DNA of 64,000 bases from Rebecca billardiae RCC1528. Taxonomy: Eukaryota; Haptophyta. Of the stretch, positions 1 to 11,946 are shown piece by piece (the stretch's first letter is position 1; each line of letters begins with the position of its first letter). The notes below the pieces were generated by a model, which was given only the letters and a program-made list of their open reading frames with translations, was not told the DNA's origin and searched no databases. Location: positions 2,666,001-2,730,000 of the forward strand of contig OZ251222.1 of the NCBI GenBank assembly GCA_965240325.2, read 5' to 3'. The translations under genes were made by a program, and so were the position numbers.

Positions 1-2124
1 TGAATGCTGGGTGATGCCGGCACGAGTCGGATGCCGATCGAGCGAGCTACTAGTTACTGCTGCGCTAGTAGTTATAGCACTGCTCTGTCTTTGTCTGTCT
101 GACTGCGAGACCGAATCCGATGCTAAGTAGTCGTCCGGTCATCATCAATTAGCTGGCGCGTACACCGGGCCGCCCCGGTGCCCCGGTGTCCGGTGGCGGT
201 GTCCGACCCGGAAGCCTGTGACGAGTGAGCTGGACACCGCCACCGAGACACCGGGGCACCGCGTGACCGGCGGCCCGCGGCGCGGCCCGCGCCACCGTGG
301 TGCCAATTCACTGTCACATGATGGCGTCTACGTCATCAGCACGTACTCACATCATGCGCATCAGATCGACTTATATCCGTAATCCGAGACTCATGCAGAC
401 TCACTCAGAGCCGATGCCCCGCCAGTGCCGGCGTGAGCCCCCCCCGTTACCCGAGTAGTAGCTCAACTACTATACCGTAGTTACCGTAGCTCACTGAAGC
501 CTGAGCCTCACCGTGACGGCCCCGCTGCGGCCGGGGCCGCTGCGGGGCGGAGTCGGACTTATTACTACTAGTTAGTGCCGCCGGAGTCCGCCGAGGCGGG
601 GGACCCGGCCGGCGCGGGCCTCACACCGCGTAAACGGCTTGCCTGGTGTACGCCCTGTACACATTTGAGGCTCTGATGATGATGATGATGACGAGTCCGC
701 GCCGCCGCCCGCATCAGCACTAGCAGGCGGCGGGGCCGGGCGCCGGGGCGCGCGCAGCCGCGCTGCGCATGCCAGCGCGGCACGACTGACGACTCCGGCG
801 GACATTGCGGACTGCGATGCCGAACAGCCACTGCCCGAGATGCCGACGGCTCACACACACGTCGCCCTCAGACCTCGCAAGTGGCATCGGCATGCCTTGC
901 CCATTCACTGCAAACCGTCGTGAAGTCGTCTGGGTGGGCCACTGGCCTGCATCGATGATGAAGTTGACCACGCGAGCAGCCTGCGCAGCCGGCAATTAAT
1001 ATCCCATCGATCGTGCTCGTTACACGTGCTCGACCCAGAGGCCAGTCTCGTCCTCCTCCTCCTTTCGTCGGCATGGTAGCGGTGGTAATCTCCGCCAGAT
1101 CGCGACGATAGTCTCCCGCGCGCCTGCCAATCCAGCCGTGATGCACTCACACGGTCCCCCGTCGATGAAAAGGGACCTGACGGATCGGAAGCACTTTGTG
1201 CAGGGTACGCAGTTGCTCAGCTGCACCCAGGTGTAGACAAGCGCCGCCGCCGAGGCCACGCAGCAGGCGCAAAATCGCTCACCACCCCGGCCCGTGCCCT
1301 CCGGCGCCGGCTTCTCCGGATCGTCGGCCCTCCTGTCTCTTATCAGGGCGGTGCTGAGCCACAGCCCCATGCCTGCCGTCGGCTGAGCCAAAGCCCAAAG
1401 ACCGCCAGTGACCGACTTTGCTTGCTCAACTTCAGGCCCAGCAATGGCGGCGGACGATGCCGAGCTCGCGGAGCCAGAAAAGGGTGGCGGATGTCGCGCG
1501 AGCGATGCGAGGCGATGAGGCAGCTTATCGCACGTGTGGCACCGTGCGGCCCGAGTATCCTCACTGGCGGCCCAGCAGAACTGCCTTGGAACCGAGTAGT
1601 GCTCAGTGCCAGTGCGATCACGTGATACGCGTCATCATGCGGCGACGCGGCGGCCGCTGATGGTCAGCCCGGCCCCGGGCCGGGCGACCGTCGGCTGCAG
1701 ACTAGCACTTGAAGCCTGGCCGGGCGCCGGAGCGTTCGCGGCGCGGACGCGGTGGCAGTCTCCAGCCTCTCTAGGACCAGACTCCAGCTAGTTTAGTAGG
1801 CTGAGTCTGACAGGTGAACTCTCGGTCCTTTTCTGCTAAGGCTTAGGGAGTAACTTAGGCTAAGGCCTTATGCTACGCGCATTTGCTGATTCGGCTCAGA
1901 AGCGAGCTCACGGTATACTAATTGCGCCTTCCGTCTAGCGTAGTTGATACAGTTGAAGCGTCAGCCGTCAGTAATCGAGGCACCGAGGCACCGACGCTGG
2001 CACGCTGCTGCCCGCTGTCGCTGACGGCGGCGCAGTGACAGCAGTGAGTCCGTGCCAGATCCGGGATATCGTCTCGGGCTGGGCGCCGAGTCACGCAGCG
2101 CACCTCATGCTCAGCCGTGAGCAA
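1..2124. other. Non-coding left margin
   Basis: No open frame here begins with a convincing ATG or resembles a known protein. The stretch holds a long imperfect inverted repeat (177-260), a GC hairpin (519-548, arms GCCCCGC/GCGGGGC) and a short GAT microsatellite near 676-690. Composition is less GC-biased than the neighbouring genes and contains many stops. I see no RNA gene. Confidence 0.6.
177..260. repeat. Imperfect inverted repeat (hairpin)
   Basis: Bases 177-204 (beginning GGTGCCCCGGTGTCC) are the reverse complement of 232-260 with a single mismatch/indel, around a 27-base loop. A second short pair (GGGCCGCC near 168 and GGCGGCCC near 271) extends the pairing after a small bulge. It could be a foldback-element remnant or a structured RNA; nothing else supports either reading. 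Confidence 0.6.
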
Positions 2125-5100
2125 TCAGCTGGCCTGTATGCGGAGCACGACGTGCGCGTCGAGCGGCCACGGCTGCGGGGTCGCACCCGCGCCCGACGAG
2201 TCGGCGTTCGCTGCTGCGGCGGCGGCCGAGCCGCCGGCCCCGCTCGGTCCGAAGCCGAGGCGGCGCGCGGCCGTGGGGCACGCCACCTCGAGCTGCACGG
2301 GCGCGTGCGGGTACAGCAGGCAGTCGGCGAGCGCGAGCTCGCCGGCGAAGCGCAGCGGCTCGCGCGTGGACGGCGTGCCGGGCGGCATCGCTGGCGCGGC
2401 GTGCGCGGCGGCGCCGGCCGCGCCCGCCGCCACGCCGCCGCGGGCCGTGCTGCCGGGCGCGCGCCTGCCGCCCTCGGCCCACGTGCGCACGAGCTCGGCC
2501 GCGGTCTCGCGCGCGGCGGCCGCCGACTTGACGCGGCCGTGCAGCACGCCGATCAGCCTGGGCGCGCGCGCGCCCGCCGCGCTGCCCGTCGCGCCGCTCG
2601 GCTCGAACGCCCAGTACGCCACCTGCACGACCAGGTGCGTCGCGCTCGCCGCGCCCAGCCGGCACTCGAGCAGCGCGACCGTGCAGCACTGCGGCCCGAG
2701 GCTGGGCGCGGTGCGCAGCGCGCGCGACGGCACGGCCGCGTGCACGAGCATCGCCGGATCGAAGAGGACGGGGGCGCCGCCCTCGAGCGAGCCGGCGAGC
2801 GCGGAGGTGGCCGAGGCGGGGCGCAGCCCGCCCGCGCCGAAGCCCGCGCCGCCGCCCGCGCCGTCCGCCGGGAAGCGGCGCACTCGGCACACGCTCCAGC
2901 GCTGCTCGGCCACCAGCCCACAGATCGCCTCGAGCACGCGCGGCGCGCCCGCGGCGCGCGCGCCGTCGCGCAGCGTCCAGTACTCGCACAGCTGCGCGGA
3001 GAGCAGCCCGCCCAGCCGCGAGCGCACGAGCGCGAGCGCGCGCGGCGAGCGGTCGCCCGGCTCGAGCGCCTCGAGCAGCCGCGTGTGCGCGCGCACGAGC
3101 TCGGGGCGCGGCGCGTGCTCGAAAATGCGGTGCTGCCGCGACGTCGCGTCAGCAGACTCGGCGTCGGCGCGCGCGCGCGCGCTCGGCGGCGCCGGCGCCG
3201 TGTATGGGTCCGGCGGCGCGGCCGAGCGGGGCGGCGCGGCGCCGGGCGGCGGCGCGGGCGCGGGCGGCGTGTGCGCGGACGGGACGCACGCCACGTCCAG
3301 CTCGAGCGTGAACGTCGCGCTGCCCTCCACCCCGAGCGGCAGTCGCAGCACCACGTCCGCGTCCGAGCGCGGCGCGCGCCGCTTGCGCTCGCGCACGCGC
3401 GCCTGCAGGCCCTCCGCCTCGAGCGCGGCGGCGCGCGCGACGGCGACGGCGCGCGGCTCGGGGCACGGCGGCGCGGGCTCCGCGCCCGGCGCCCGGCGCG
3501 GGCCCTCCACCACGTGCCACTGCACGGCGACGCCGAGAGCGCCGGAGTCCTCCACACGCGGTGCGGCCACGCCATACACGACAGCGGACGACGGCACGGC
3601 GCCCGCGTCCGTGCCGACCGCGCCGCGCGACGCGGACGCGCCGAGCGGCTCGTCCTCCGCGTCCCACGGCGCCCACGCGGAGCGCTCGCGCGCCGGCGCG
3701 CCACCGCGCCGCCCGCCGCCGCGCGCGATCGCGTGCAGCGCCACGCGCACGGTCGAGTCCGGCGCGAGCGGCCGGAAGTGCGCCGCGCCGCCCGGCGCCG
3801 TGCCGGCGCGCCGGAGCGCGAGGCGAACATCCACCACCGCTATGTGCAGCACGCGCTGGCGGGGCGGCGCGGAGGGCGCGCCGAGCGGCGGCGGGTACGG
3901 CCAGTGCGCCGAGCCGAGCACCGGCCGGCGCGCGCCCGCCGCCGCCTCCGCCGCGCCGCCGGCCGCCTCATCCTCGCCCGATGCGGCCGCGCGCTCGGCG
4001 GCCGCGCCGCCCGGCCCGGCCGGACGCCACGGCGGCACGCGGACGTACCGATGTGTGATGGCGGCGATGCGCGGCGCCCACGCGCGCACGCCGCTGCCGA
4101 CGGGCGCGCCAAGCGGCGCGCCGGCCGCGCCGCCGGCCGCGCGCCGCGCGCCCGCGTCGCGCCCGCCCTCCGCCTCGGCGCCGCCATGCGCTTCGTCAGC
4201 CCATGCATAGTGCACTGTCTGCTCCAGAGCGAGCTGGTCTGTGAGGCGCGCGCCCGCGGGGGCGGCGCCAGAGGCGGGCGCGCGCGGACCGCCACCGGGC
4301 GGCGCGGGGGCGGCGCCGTCCGCGCCGTCGGCGTCACCGAGCGTGAGGAGCGCTCGCGAGCACGACGCCGAGAGCGCGGACACGCGGCACCAGCGGCTGT
4401 CCCGCCCGGCGCTCACCAGCCGCCCGCGCAGCGACTGGGCGCACAGCGCGCGCGTGTATGCCAGGGCCTCGGCCCAGCGCAGCGCGGTCGGAACGCCCGC
4501 GGGCACGAGCGGGTCTCCCGGGCCCGCGTCGAGCTCGGGCGGCTCGGGCGGGTCGAGCACGACGCGGAGGGCGCGCTCGAGCGCGCGCGACTCGAACGGC
4601 AGCCGCGAGTGCCCGCCGTCCGCCGTCTCGAGCGCGCGCGCCTCCGCCTCTTGCGGCATCGCGCGCTCCCACTGTGGCGGCGCCTCGTCGGAGACCACCA
4701 CGCTGCGCTGGTGCGTGCTCAGCGCGTGCGCGGCGGGGCGCGGCGGCGCGGGGCCAAGCGGCTCGGGCCCCGCCTCCGCGCCGTGCTGCGCGCCCTCCCG
4801 GAGCGGCGCGCCACCGGGCGGCGGCACCGCGCCACCAGCCGCGCCCGGCGCGCCCACCCCGTCTGCGCCAGCGCCGAGGCCATCAGGAGAGCCACCACCA
4901 AGAGCGTGCGCCTGCGTGGTGTGCACCTCGACGCCGGCCTCGTTGACGACGGGCACGCGCCTGGGCTCGCCCGCCGCCGGCTCGCGCAGCCCGAGCAGCC
5001 GCGCCACCGCCTCCTCCGCCTCCCCCGCCACCAGACAGCGCAGCAGCTCGCGTTGGCTCACCGGTGCGCCGCCGCCCTCGCCGCCGCCCTCGCCGCCGCG

Positions 5101-6252
5101 CTCGCCGCCGCGCTCGCCGCCGGCGCGCACCTCGACGCTCACCGCGGCGCTCGCCGAGCTCGACCAGCGCACGAGCGTGTGCACGCGGCGGCCGCAGTAC
5201 ACGATCACGACGAGCGTGCGCCCGTCGTCCAGCGCGCACGCGCACTCCACGCTCAGCCCGAGGCGCTCGCCCTCTGCGGCGGCGGCGGCGGCGGCGGCGC
5301 CGAGCGGCGGCGCGGCCGAGCCCGCGCCCGGCGCCGCCGGCGGCGCGAGCGCGTCGCGCAGGCTGTCGAGGGCGCTCGACGCGGTGAGCGCGCGCGCGCC
5401 GGGTTGCACGCCGCCCACGCGCACCACGACGACGTGGTCCGCGAGCGCCAGCTCCAGCACCGCGTCGAGCAGCCGGTCGTCCACCGCCTGCTCGTCCTCC
5501 GAGCGATCGCCGACCGTCGGGGGCGCGCCGTCGGCCGGCTCGCCCGCCATCTCGCGCGCGGCGGCGCGCGCGGCGGCGGCGCGCGCGGCGGCGGCGCTCG
5601 GCGCGCGCTGCCGCGCGGCGCGCGCGAGGCGGCGGTCGCAGCAGCTGCCGATCAGCAGCAGGTGCCGCGCGACGCGGCCGCTCTCCGGCACGCGGCCGAG
5701 CAGCGCAAGCCCGTCCACGACCTGTGCGGAGAAGAGGTCGTGCGGGCCGCTGAGGAGGCGGAGCGCGGCGGCGTTGCCGTCGTGCGAGGAGGGCGCGTCG
5801 GCGTGCGCGCCCGCGCCGATCAGCGCGCGCGCCACGTGCAGGTTGCCCCGCGCGCACGCGCGGTGCAGCACAGCGTCGCCGCGCTCGTCTTCAAACGCCA
5901 CCTCCGCGCCGTGCCGGATCAGCATCGTGGCGCAGCGGCCGAGGGAGGGCCGACCGGCGGCGGCGTTCGCCGCGACGCGGAGCAGGCAGCGCGAGGTAAT
6001 CTTCATGCGCTCAATCAGGTCGGGCACCTTCGCCTCGAGCTCGTCGAGCGCGTCGGCCAGCAGCCGCTCGTCCGCGAGCAGGCACGCGCGCCGCAGCTCG
6101 TCCTCGACGTCCAACGGCTCGTCGCCGTCCGCCGAGGGCGTGGCGGCGGACGCGTCGTCGTGCAGCGTCGAGGCCTCGCGGCTCGGGCCGTCGGCCGGCC
6201 GCTCATCCGCCGCCGGCGCGGCGACCGCTGACGGCTCGTCGTCGAGCACCAT
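2125..6252 (-). CDS. Ankyrin-repeat-containing protein, 1375 aa
   Basis: The open frame continues upstream to 6459, but only through a GTG. The first ATG is at 6252 and has G at -3 and +4, so I start there. Two ankyrin-like repeats lie at about residues 97-157 (GDAVLHRACARGNLHVARAL is the clearest). The remaining ~1200 residues are Ala/Gly/Arg-rich and give no family I recognise, though hydrophobic beta-like stretches such as CTVALLECRLGAASATHLVV recur. There is no signal peptide or TM helix. The whole CDS is intronless. The opposite strand is also open for 1398 codons, but that product is featureless Arg/Ala-rich sequence, as expected from very high GC at third positions. Role probably protein-protein interaction; molecular function unknown. 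Confidence 0.72.
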   Translation of the reverse strand: MVLDDEPSAVAAPAADERPADGPSREASTLHDDASAATPSADGDEPLDVEDELRRACLLADERLLADALDELEAKVPDLIERMKITSRCLLRVAANAAAGRPSLGRCATMLIRHGAEVAFEDERGDAVLHRACARGNLHVARALIGAGAHADAPSSHDGNAAALRLLSGPHDLFSAQVVDGLALLGRVPESGRVARHLLLIGSCCDRRLARAARQRAPSAAAARAAAARAAAREMAGEPADGAPPTVGDRSEDEQAVDDRLLDAVLELALADHVVVVRVGGVQPGARALTASSALDSLRDALAPPAAPGAGSAAPPLGAAAAAAAAEGERLGLSVECACALDDGRTLVVIVYCGRRVHTLVRWSSSASAAVSVEVRAGGERGGERGGEGGGEGGGAPVSQRELLRCLVAGEAEEAVARLLGLREPAAGEPRRVPVVNEAGVEVHTTQAHALGGGSPDGLGAGADGVGAPGAAGGAVPPPGGAPLREGAQHGAEAGPEPLGPAPPRPAAHALSTHQRSVVVSDEAPPQWERAMPQEAEARALETADGGHSRLPFESRALERALRVVLDPPEPPELDAGPGDPLVPAGVPTALRWAEALAYTRALCAQSLRGRLVSAGRDSRWCRVSALSASCSRALLTLGDADGADGAAPAPPGGGPRAPASGAAPAGARLTDQLALEQTVHYAWADEAHGGAEAEGGRDAGARRAAGGAAGAPLGAPVGSGVRAWAPRIAAITHRYVRVPPWRPAGPGGAAAERAAASGEDEAAGGAAEAAAGARRPVLGSAHWPYPPPLGAPSAPPRQRVLHIAVVDVRLALRRAGTAPGGAAHFRPLAPDSTVRVALHAIARGGGRRGGAPARERSAWAPWDAEDEPLGASASRGAVGTDAGAVPSSAVVYGVAAPRVEDSGALGVAVQWHVVEGPRRAPGAEPAPPCPEPRAVAVARAAALEAEGLQARVRERKRRAPRSDADVVLRLPLGVEGSATFTLELDVACVPSAHTPPAPAPPPGAAPPRSAAPPDPYTAPAPPSARARADAESADATSRQHRIFEHAPRPELVRAHTRLLEALEPGDRSPRALALVRSRLGGLLSAQLCEYWTLRDGARAAGAPRVLEAICGLVAEQRWSVCRVRRFPADGAGGGAGFGAGGLRPASATSALAGSLEGGAPVLFDPAMLVHAAVPSRALRTAPSLGPQCCTVALLECRLGAASATHLVVQVAYWAFEPSGATGSAAGARAPRLIGVLHGRVKSAAAARETAAELVRTWAEGGRRAPGSTARGGVAAGAAGAAAHAAPAMPPGTPSTREPLRFAGELALADCLLYPHAPVQLEVACPTAARRLGFGPSGAGGSAAAAAANADSSGAGATPQPWPLDAHVVLRIQAS

Positions 6253-6579
6253 CCCGCACCTGTCTATCGGCTTCAACGGTTGCCGGGTCAGCCGGGACGG
6301 CCGGGAGCCGCTGCTCCCAAGCCCCACACCATTTCCGCACGATGGCGAGCGTCCGCATGCGCAAGCAGGAGGCCAAACATCACTTTGATGGATGGCACGA
6401 TAGCCACACAAGAGCTTGCATGGCGTGGTGAGTAGTGTGCGACTCGTGCGCGTGATCACTCGCGCGGAGCCTCACCAGATCGCATCAGCCTGACCCGCGT
6501 CCTGAGAGAGCACTCGATGTCACAACACGCCGCCGGATCACATCAGTTGACGCGCGGCCGAAGCTCACGCTTCCGACGG

Positions 6580-7095
6580 TCAGGCGGCCGCGTCCTCCGC
6601 GCTCGAGGAGGAGATGCGCGCGACGAGCTGGTCGATGGACTGCGAGCTCTCCCCCGCCGTCTTCTTGCGCAGCGCCTTGGTCATCGCCCCCGCCGCGCCG
6701 ATCGCGAACGACTGCACGGTCGCCTGGAAGGAGCCTTCTGAGAACCAGCCGCGGATCGCAAAGAAGAGGAAGAGGAAGAGGAAGGTGAGCCAGAGGACGA
6801 GCGCGAGGAGCGAGAGCGCGATGCGCGCCTCGGACACGCCCATCGAGTCCGCCGCCTCGTCGATCATCTGCGCGATCAAGAAGTCCCAGCCGTCCACGAA
6901 CTCCTTCTGGTCGACCAGCCCGTCGCCCGACACGTCGAGGTAGGCGAAGAGCTGCTCCTTGCGCGCCTCGGAGAGCTGCAGGTCGAGCTTGGCGAAGCGC
7001 TCGGAGAAGGCCTCGAGGGAGAGCTGCGCGTTCGGCTGGTCCTTCGTCAGCAGCGCGAACACGTCCGACGGCTGCAGCCGCCCGCCGCCGCCACT

Positions 7096-7151
<56 letters not shown>

Positions 7152-10127
7152 TCGCGGACGCGCCGCCGTGCTCCGCGCCGCCGCCGCCGCCGCCGCCGCC
7201 GTGCCCGCCGCCGGCCGCCGCGGCGGCGCCGTCTGCTCCGTTGGCGAGCGGCGCGGCCGACTTGGCCGGCAGCACGCGCTCGGGCTCCTCCGCGACGAGC
7301 ACGCGCGTGCCGAGCAGCTCCGAGCGCGTGAGCCCGAGCTCCGCGAGCTGCTGCGCGTCCTTCTCCGCGTCCAGGTCGCTCAGAGCCTTGCGCAGCGAGC
7401 CGTGGAGGCGCGCCTCGAGCACGGCGGAGAGGCGGGAGCGGAGCATGCGCGCGCCCGCGGAGAGCTCGCGCTTCGTCGAGACCACCACCACGATCCCGAC
7501 CACCACCGCCGTGCCCGCGGGCAGGAACGCGTCGGGGTCGAGGATGGCGGAGAGGATGCACCTGTCCACCGGAGGGCGGCGGGCGCAACGGCGCGCGCGC
7601 GGGCCGAGGGCGGGGCGGGCATCGGGCGCGCGGCCCGGGGCGCGCGCCGGGCGCTGAAGGGTGAGCGGGCGCGCGCGAGGTGCGCGCGCGTGCGTGGGTG
7701 GAGCGCCCACGCACACCCGCGCACGCCCACGCCCGACCCCACGCGGCTGTGCGCCGCCACGCACACCCGCGCACGCCCGCGCGGGCCGCGCGCGCTGTGC
7801 GCCGCCACGCACCAGGTGAGGTTGACAGCTACGTGCAGCAGCGTGAGGCACACGTGCGCGGCCAGCAGCAGCGCGTACACGTGGTCGAACGCGGAGGCCG
7901 CGACGGCGCGCGCGCCCTTGCCGCCGGGCATCTCGCGCGCGTAGTGCAGCGCCATGTGCGCGATCGTCGCGAGCACGAACACCATCTGCTCGATAATTTC
8001 GTACCGCACAATCGGGATGATGAGCGCCGAGTTGCCCCAGAGCGCGCGCAGCCAGTCGCCGCGCATGTCGGCCCTGAAGGCGTGCTGCCAGATGAGCGGG
8101 TGGCGCGTGGCGGTCGTGCGCGCGAACACCTGCTGCGCGTACACGGACGCGGCGAGCAGGCACACCCCGGGCAGCACCAGCACCCAGAAGTGCAGCAGCA
8201 CCTCGAGCGCCTCGGCGCACAGCCCGGCGGCCGACGCGGCGCGCGGCTCGGCGGGCGCGGCGCGCAGCGCGAGCCCGTGCACCGTGCGCACGCGCTGCTC
8301 GAGCACGCGCACGCCGAGCTCGGCGAGCGCCTCCTCCACCTCGAGGGGCGCGGGCGGGCGGGCGCCGCGCGCCGCGCTCCACTCGGCCAGCTCGGCGTGC
8401 ACGCTGCGCAGGCTCGGCGGCGCGGCGCCCGGCCGCGCGCTCACCACGTCCGCCCGGGCGGCGCTGCGGTCTGCCGGCACCGACTCGCGTGACGTCGGCC
8501 CCAGCAGCTCGAGCCGCTCCGCGACGAAGGCCTTGACGTTCTCCTTGGCGGCGACGAACTCGAGCGCGGCCTCCGTGCCGCACGCGTCGGCGTCGGCGGA
8601 CGCGTCGCTCGGCGCGCGCGACGCCCGTCCGCGCGGCGAGGCAGCGGCCGACGCCGTCGGCGAATCGGCGCCGCCGTCCGCGGCCGCCGTGCGCCAGCGC
8701 ACGCCCGCGTACCGTCGCACGCTCGCCACGGCGACGCGACAGCCGTACTCCGCGATCAGCGCGCGCTGGATCTTGTCGCGCGACGACTCGATGTCCAGGT
8801 CGCGCGAGAAGCAGAACATCTCGTACGAGTCCACGAAGTGCGCGAACGGCGTCGCCGGCCGCTCGGCGCACGCGTCGGCAAACACGGACGCCCTCGCGCC
8901 CGAGCGCGGCCGCAGCGGCGAGAGGCCGATGTGGCGCCGCGCCGCCTGCGCCGCCTTGGTCGCCGCGAGCTGGTCGAGCTCGCACGCGTCGCGCACGAAG
9001 GCGCGCAGGGAGGGCGTCATCCGCCGGCGCAGCGGCGCGACCAGGATCGCCGAGATGAAGTCGAGCGGCTGCTCGAACAGGTTGAACGGCGGCGCCTCGC
9101 CGCCGCCGCCGGCGCCGCCGCCGCCGACGCGGCGCGCGCCCGCCGAGCGGCCCGCGAGCGGTGGCCCGTGGAGCGAGGCCTCGTCCACGTCGCGGCCGAG
9201 GCCCTTGTTCTGCAGCACGCGCAGCCGCGAGCGCTGCGACTTGCGCACGCGCTCCATCATGTGCCGCGCGCCGAGCCACACCGCCCACTCCGCCACCACC
9301 GCCACCACCAGGGCGGAGAGCACGGACATGACGACGGCCGCGCGCAGCACGCCGCCGAGCGCGCCCGCTCGCATCGGCGAGCGCGAGACCGGCTCGCCGC
9401 CGGCGCCGCCCTCGAAGAGGTAGAGGACGTACGGCATGCCGATGCCCATGTCCCACCAGCTCGACGTGGCCTCCGAGCCGTCGACGTGCAGCACGCGCCC
9501 GCGCGCGCCCCGCGAGTCCCGCCCGTTCGAGCGGATCGCGCGCTCAAGCCCGTGGTGGATCGCCGCCAGCCTCGCGTCCTGGTCGGAGTAGCGCACCTCT
9601 GTGCACGCGGTGCCGTGGAAGGCGTCGCCGAGGAAGAGGGCGGAGCACGGCACGGGGACGAGCTCGCCGTGCGTGGTGTTCTCGTCGCACTCCGCGTTGT
9701 GGAAGCGCACGCGGTACCGCAGCAGCCTGGGCACCAGCGTCCCCAGCGAGAGGTGGGCGAGCGTCGCCGGGTCGAGGATGTGGTACACGTGTGCAGTCGC
9801 GTACACCCACATGGAGCGGGGGATGCCCGGCGCGGCCGGCACGTCGAAGACGATGAAGGCGTGCTCGGTCGAGTCGATGTCGCCGTACTTGGCGCCGAGC
9901 TCGGCGGACAGCCGCTGCGCGTCGGCGTGCTGCATGCGGATGCCGCCGTACCGCTCCGCCGGCGACCACCAGCGCGCGTGCGACGCGCCGTTCACCGGCG
10001 GGAACGCGGTGGAGAGCGAGCCGTCTGCGTCCGCGCCCGCGTCGCCGAGCCAGCCGGAGCGCCGCCGCGCGCGCAGCGCGACATTCACCTGGCCGGCCGA
10101 GGCGATCAGCCGGCTCCACGTGGCCGT

Positions 10128-10160
<33 letters not shown>

Positions 10161-11795
10161 GCGCGGCGAGGGCGGCAGGGGCGGCGGCAGCGGCGGCGCG
10201 AGCGGCGGCATGTGCGGAGGCGTCGGCGGCGGCGGCGGGGACGGGCAAGCGCGCCACCGCGTCGGCTTGCACGGCGGCCCGGGCGCGGGCACGGGCGCGG
10301 GCGCGGCGGGCGCGCCCGCGTCGCCGCCGCTCGTGACCTCGGCGGCGCTGCCGCTGCCGGCCGAGCGCGCCGCACCCAGCGCCGCGCGCGACGCGCCGCC
10401 CGTCTCGTTTGCGCGCGCCGCTTCGCCGTCGCCTCCGGACCCGCCGCCCGCGGCCAGAGCGTCGCCCGCCGCCGGCTCGGCCGCGGGCTGCACGACGGTG
10501 AGGCTCCTGAGGCACATCGGCACGAGCCACGTGTAGTTGAAGCGCTCGAGCGTCGAGAGGAACGCCGAGTTGGTCAGGATCCCCGCGCGCCCGCCCATCG
10601 ACGCGTCCGCCGACTCGGTGCGCTCCGGGAAGAGCTGCCACGCCAGCGGGTCGCAGTACGAGAAGAACGGGCACGTGCTGGCGCCGCAGCAGAACGGCAC
10701 GCCGCCCAGCGCGGTGACGAACTCGGACTTGTCGACGAAGCGGTCGCCGTTCGGGTCGTACAGGCTGTACGTGCCCGAGACGTGCACCGCCGCGCGGCAC
10801 AGCTCCCAGGGGTCGGCCGGCTCGACAAAGGAGGGCGCGGGCGCGGACGGCGCCGCCTCGGCCGCCACGCACAAGTAGTTCATCGGCTGCCGCAGGTTGA
10901 GCTGCACCGAGACGTCGGAGCCGTCGGGCGCGGCGGGCGCGAACGCGTCGATCGAGATCGAGCCCTCCCGCGTCTGCACGTCCACGTCCGCGTCCGCCGC
11001 GAAGTCGCACCCGTCGCAGCGGAGCGAGCCGCCGTCGAGTGTCGCCAGCAGCGCCGACTCGAAGCGCACCTCGTCGATCGACACGTCGAGCGTGCGGCCG
11101 GTGAGCGCGAAGAAGAGGCCGCTCGGCCCGCGCACGCGCAGCGTGCCCAGCACCACGCGCGACACGCGCAGCTGCACCCACGGGCTCGGGTCCGTGCTCA
11201 GCTGGTGCACGTGCAGCTCGCGCGGGACGACGCCGCTCGGCACGTGCACGGTCACGAGGCACGTGTCCGCGCAGCGCATGAAGGGCATCTCGCGGCAGTC
11301 GGCGGAGGAGCGCGCGCTGAGGTAGCGCGCGCGCCCCGTGATGTCCAGCCGCCACTGCACCGCCGTCGACGCGATGATCCCCTGCAGCTGCACGCGCGCG
11401 CTCGCGCCCGCCGTCGTGTCGGGCACCACGTGCACGTCGCAGCCGTGCACGTCGATGACGAGCGGGCGCGCGGGGTCGAAGGGCTTGGAGACGTCGAAGA
11501 GCTCGAGCGGAAGGTGCAGCAGGTACACGATCAGCACGAGCGAGAGCGCCGTCAACGCCCACCACACCATGCGCACGCCGCAGCGCCGTCGGAGTGTGTG
11601 CTTGGACAGCATGTACGTGAGCGCACGCGCAGGCGGCGGGTGCGGGGGCTCCGTGCTCTCCCGGCTGCCGACGTCGGGGAGGGTCACAGCCGGCGCGCCG
11701 TTCGCGTGCCCATCCTCGTCGTGCAGCCGCGAATAGCCTGGCACTGGCTGCGCGGCCGGGCGGCGGCTCGGCTCCGTCGCGGGGGGCGCCGTCAT
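6580..11795 (-). CDS. Multipass membrane protein with two EF-hands (2 exons, 1654 aa)
   Basis: The CDS joins 11795-7813 and 7561-6580 on the minus strand. The 251-bp intron (7812-7562) has donor GTGCGT and acceptor CAG. Splicing restores VNLTW-CILSAILDPDAF in frame, whereas read-through gives low-complexity Arg-rich sequence. Start is the ATG at 11795 (G at -3); a longer frame to 11864 begins with GTG. TM1 is at ~76-96, followed by a ~700-residue lumenal/extracellular region with an EF-hand loop DPNGDRFVDKSE (~340-352) and a Pro-rich hinge (~518-560). Further TM segments lie at ~813-843, 1198-1220, 1255-1283, around the splice site, and 1572-1599. A second EF-hand loop, DVSGDGLVDQKE (~1533), follows a poly-Gly tract encoded by (CCG)n. 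It could be a calcium-regulated transporter or channel-like protein; I do not recognise the family. Confidence 0.78.
7083..7207. repeat. CCG trinucleotide tract (poly-Gly coding)
   Basis: An almost uninterrupted run of CCG/GCC triplets codes for poly-Gly on the minus strand within exon 2 of the EF-hand membrane protein. Such tracts are length-variable and prone to assembly error. Confidence 0.85.
7562..7812 (-). other. Intron of the EF-hand membrane protein gene
   Basis: It is 251 bp with donor CTG|GTGCGT and acceptor GACAG|GTGC on the minus strand. Its length is not a multiple of three, matching the frame change between the two coding segments. It sits inside a predicted membrane helix, so retention would replace the C-terminal EF-hand and last TM with an unrelated tail. 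Confidence 0.85.
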
Positions 11796-11946
11796 GTCAC
11801 CCTCGCTCGGCTTTACACCACAGATTCCGGTGGTCTTGATCACGCCCACGATTTTGAGCGGCACGTGTCAGCATGCATTTTGCTGGCGATTTTGCCGCCA
11901 TCATTTTCGTCGTGCGGCCGGCCTGGCCGGTCCTTCGGTCGTGTCC
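11796..11946. promoter_or_regulatory. Divergent intergenic promoter region (151 bp)
   Basis: This is the space between the minus-strand EF-hand membrane protein ATG and the plus-strand esterase ATG. It must contain both 5' ends unless the transcripts overlap. I see no TATA box. Confidence 0.5.

Noticed and set aside
2035-6231. 1,398-codon plus-strand frame opposite the ankyrin protein
   Set aside because: It is Arg/Ala-rich with no motif, and begins outside a sensible start. The minus strand shows ankyrin repeats.
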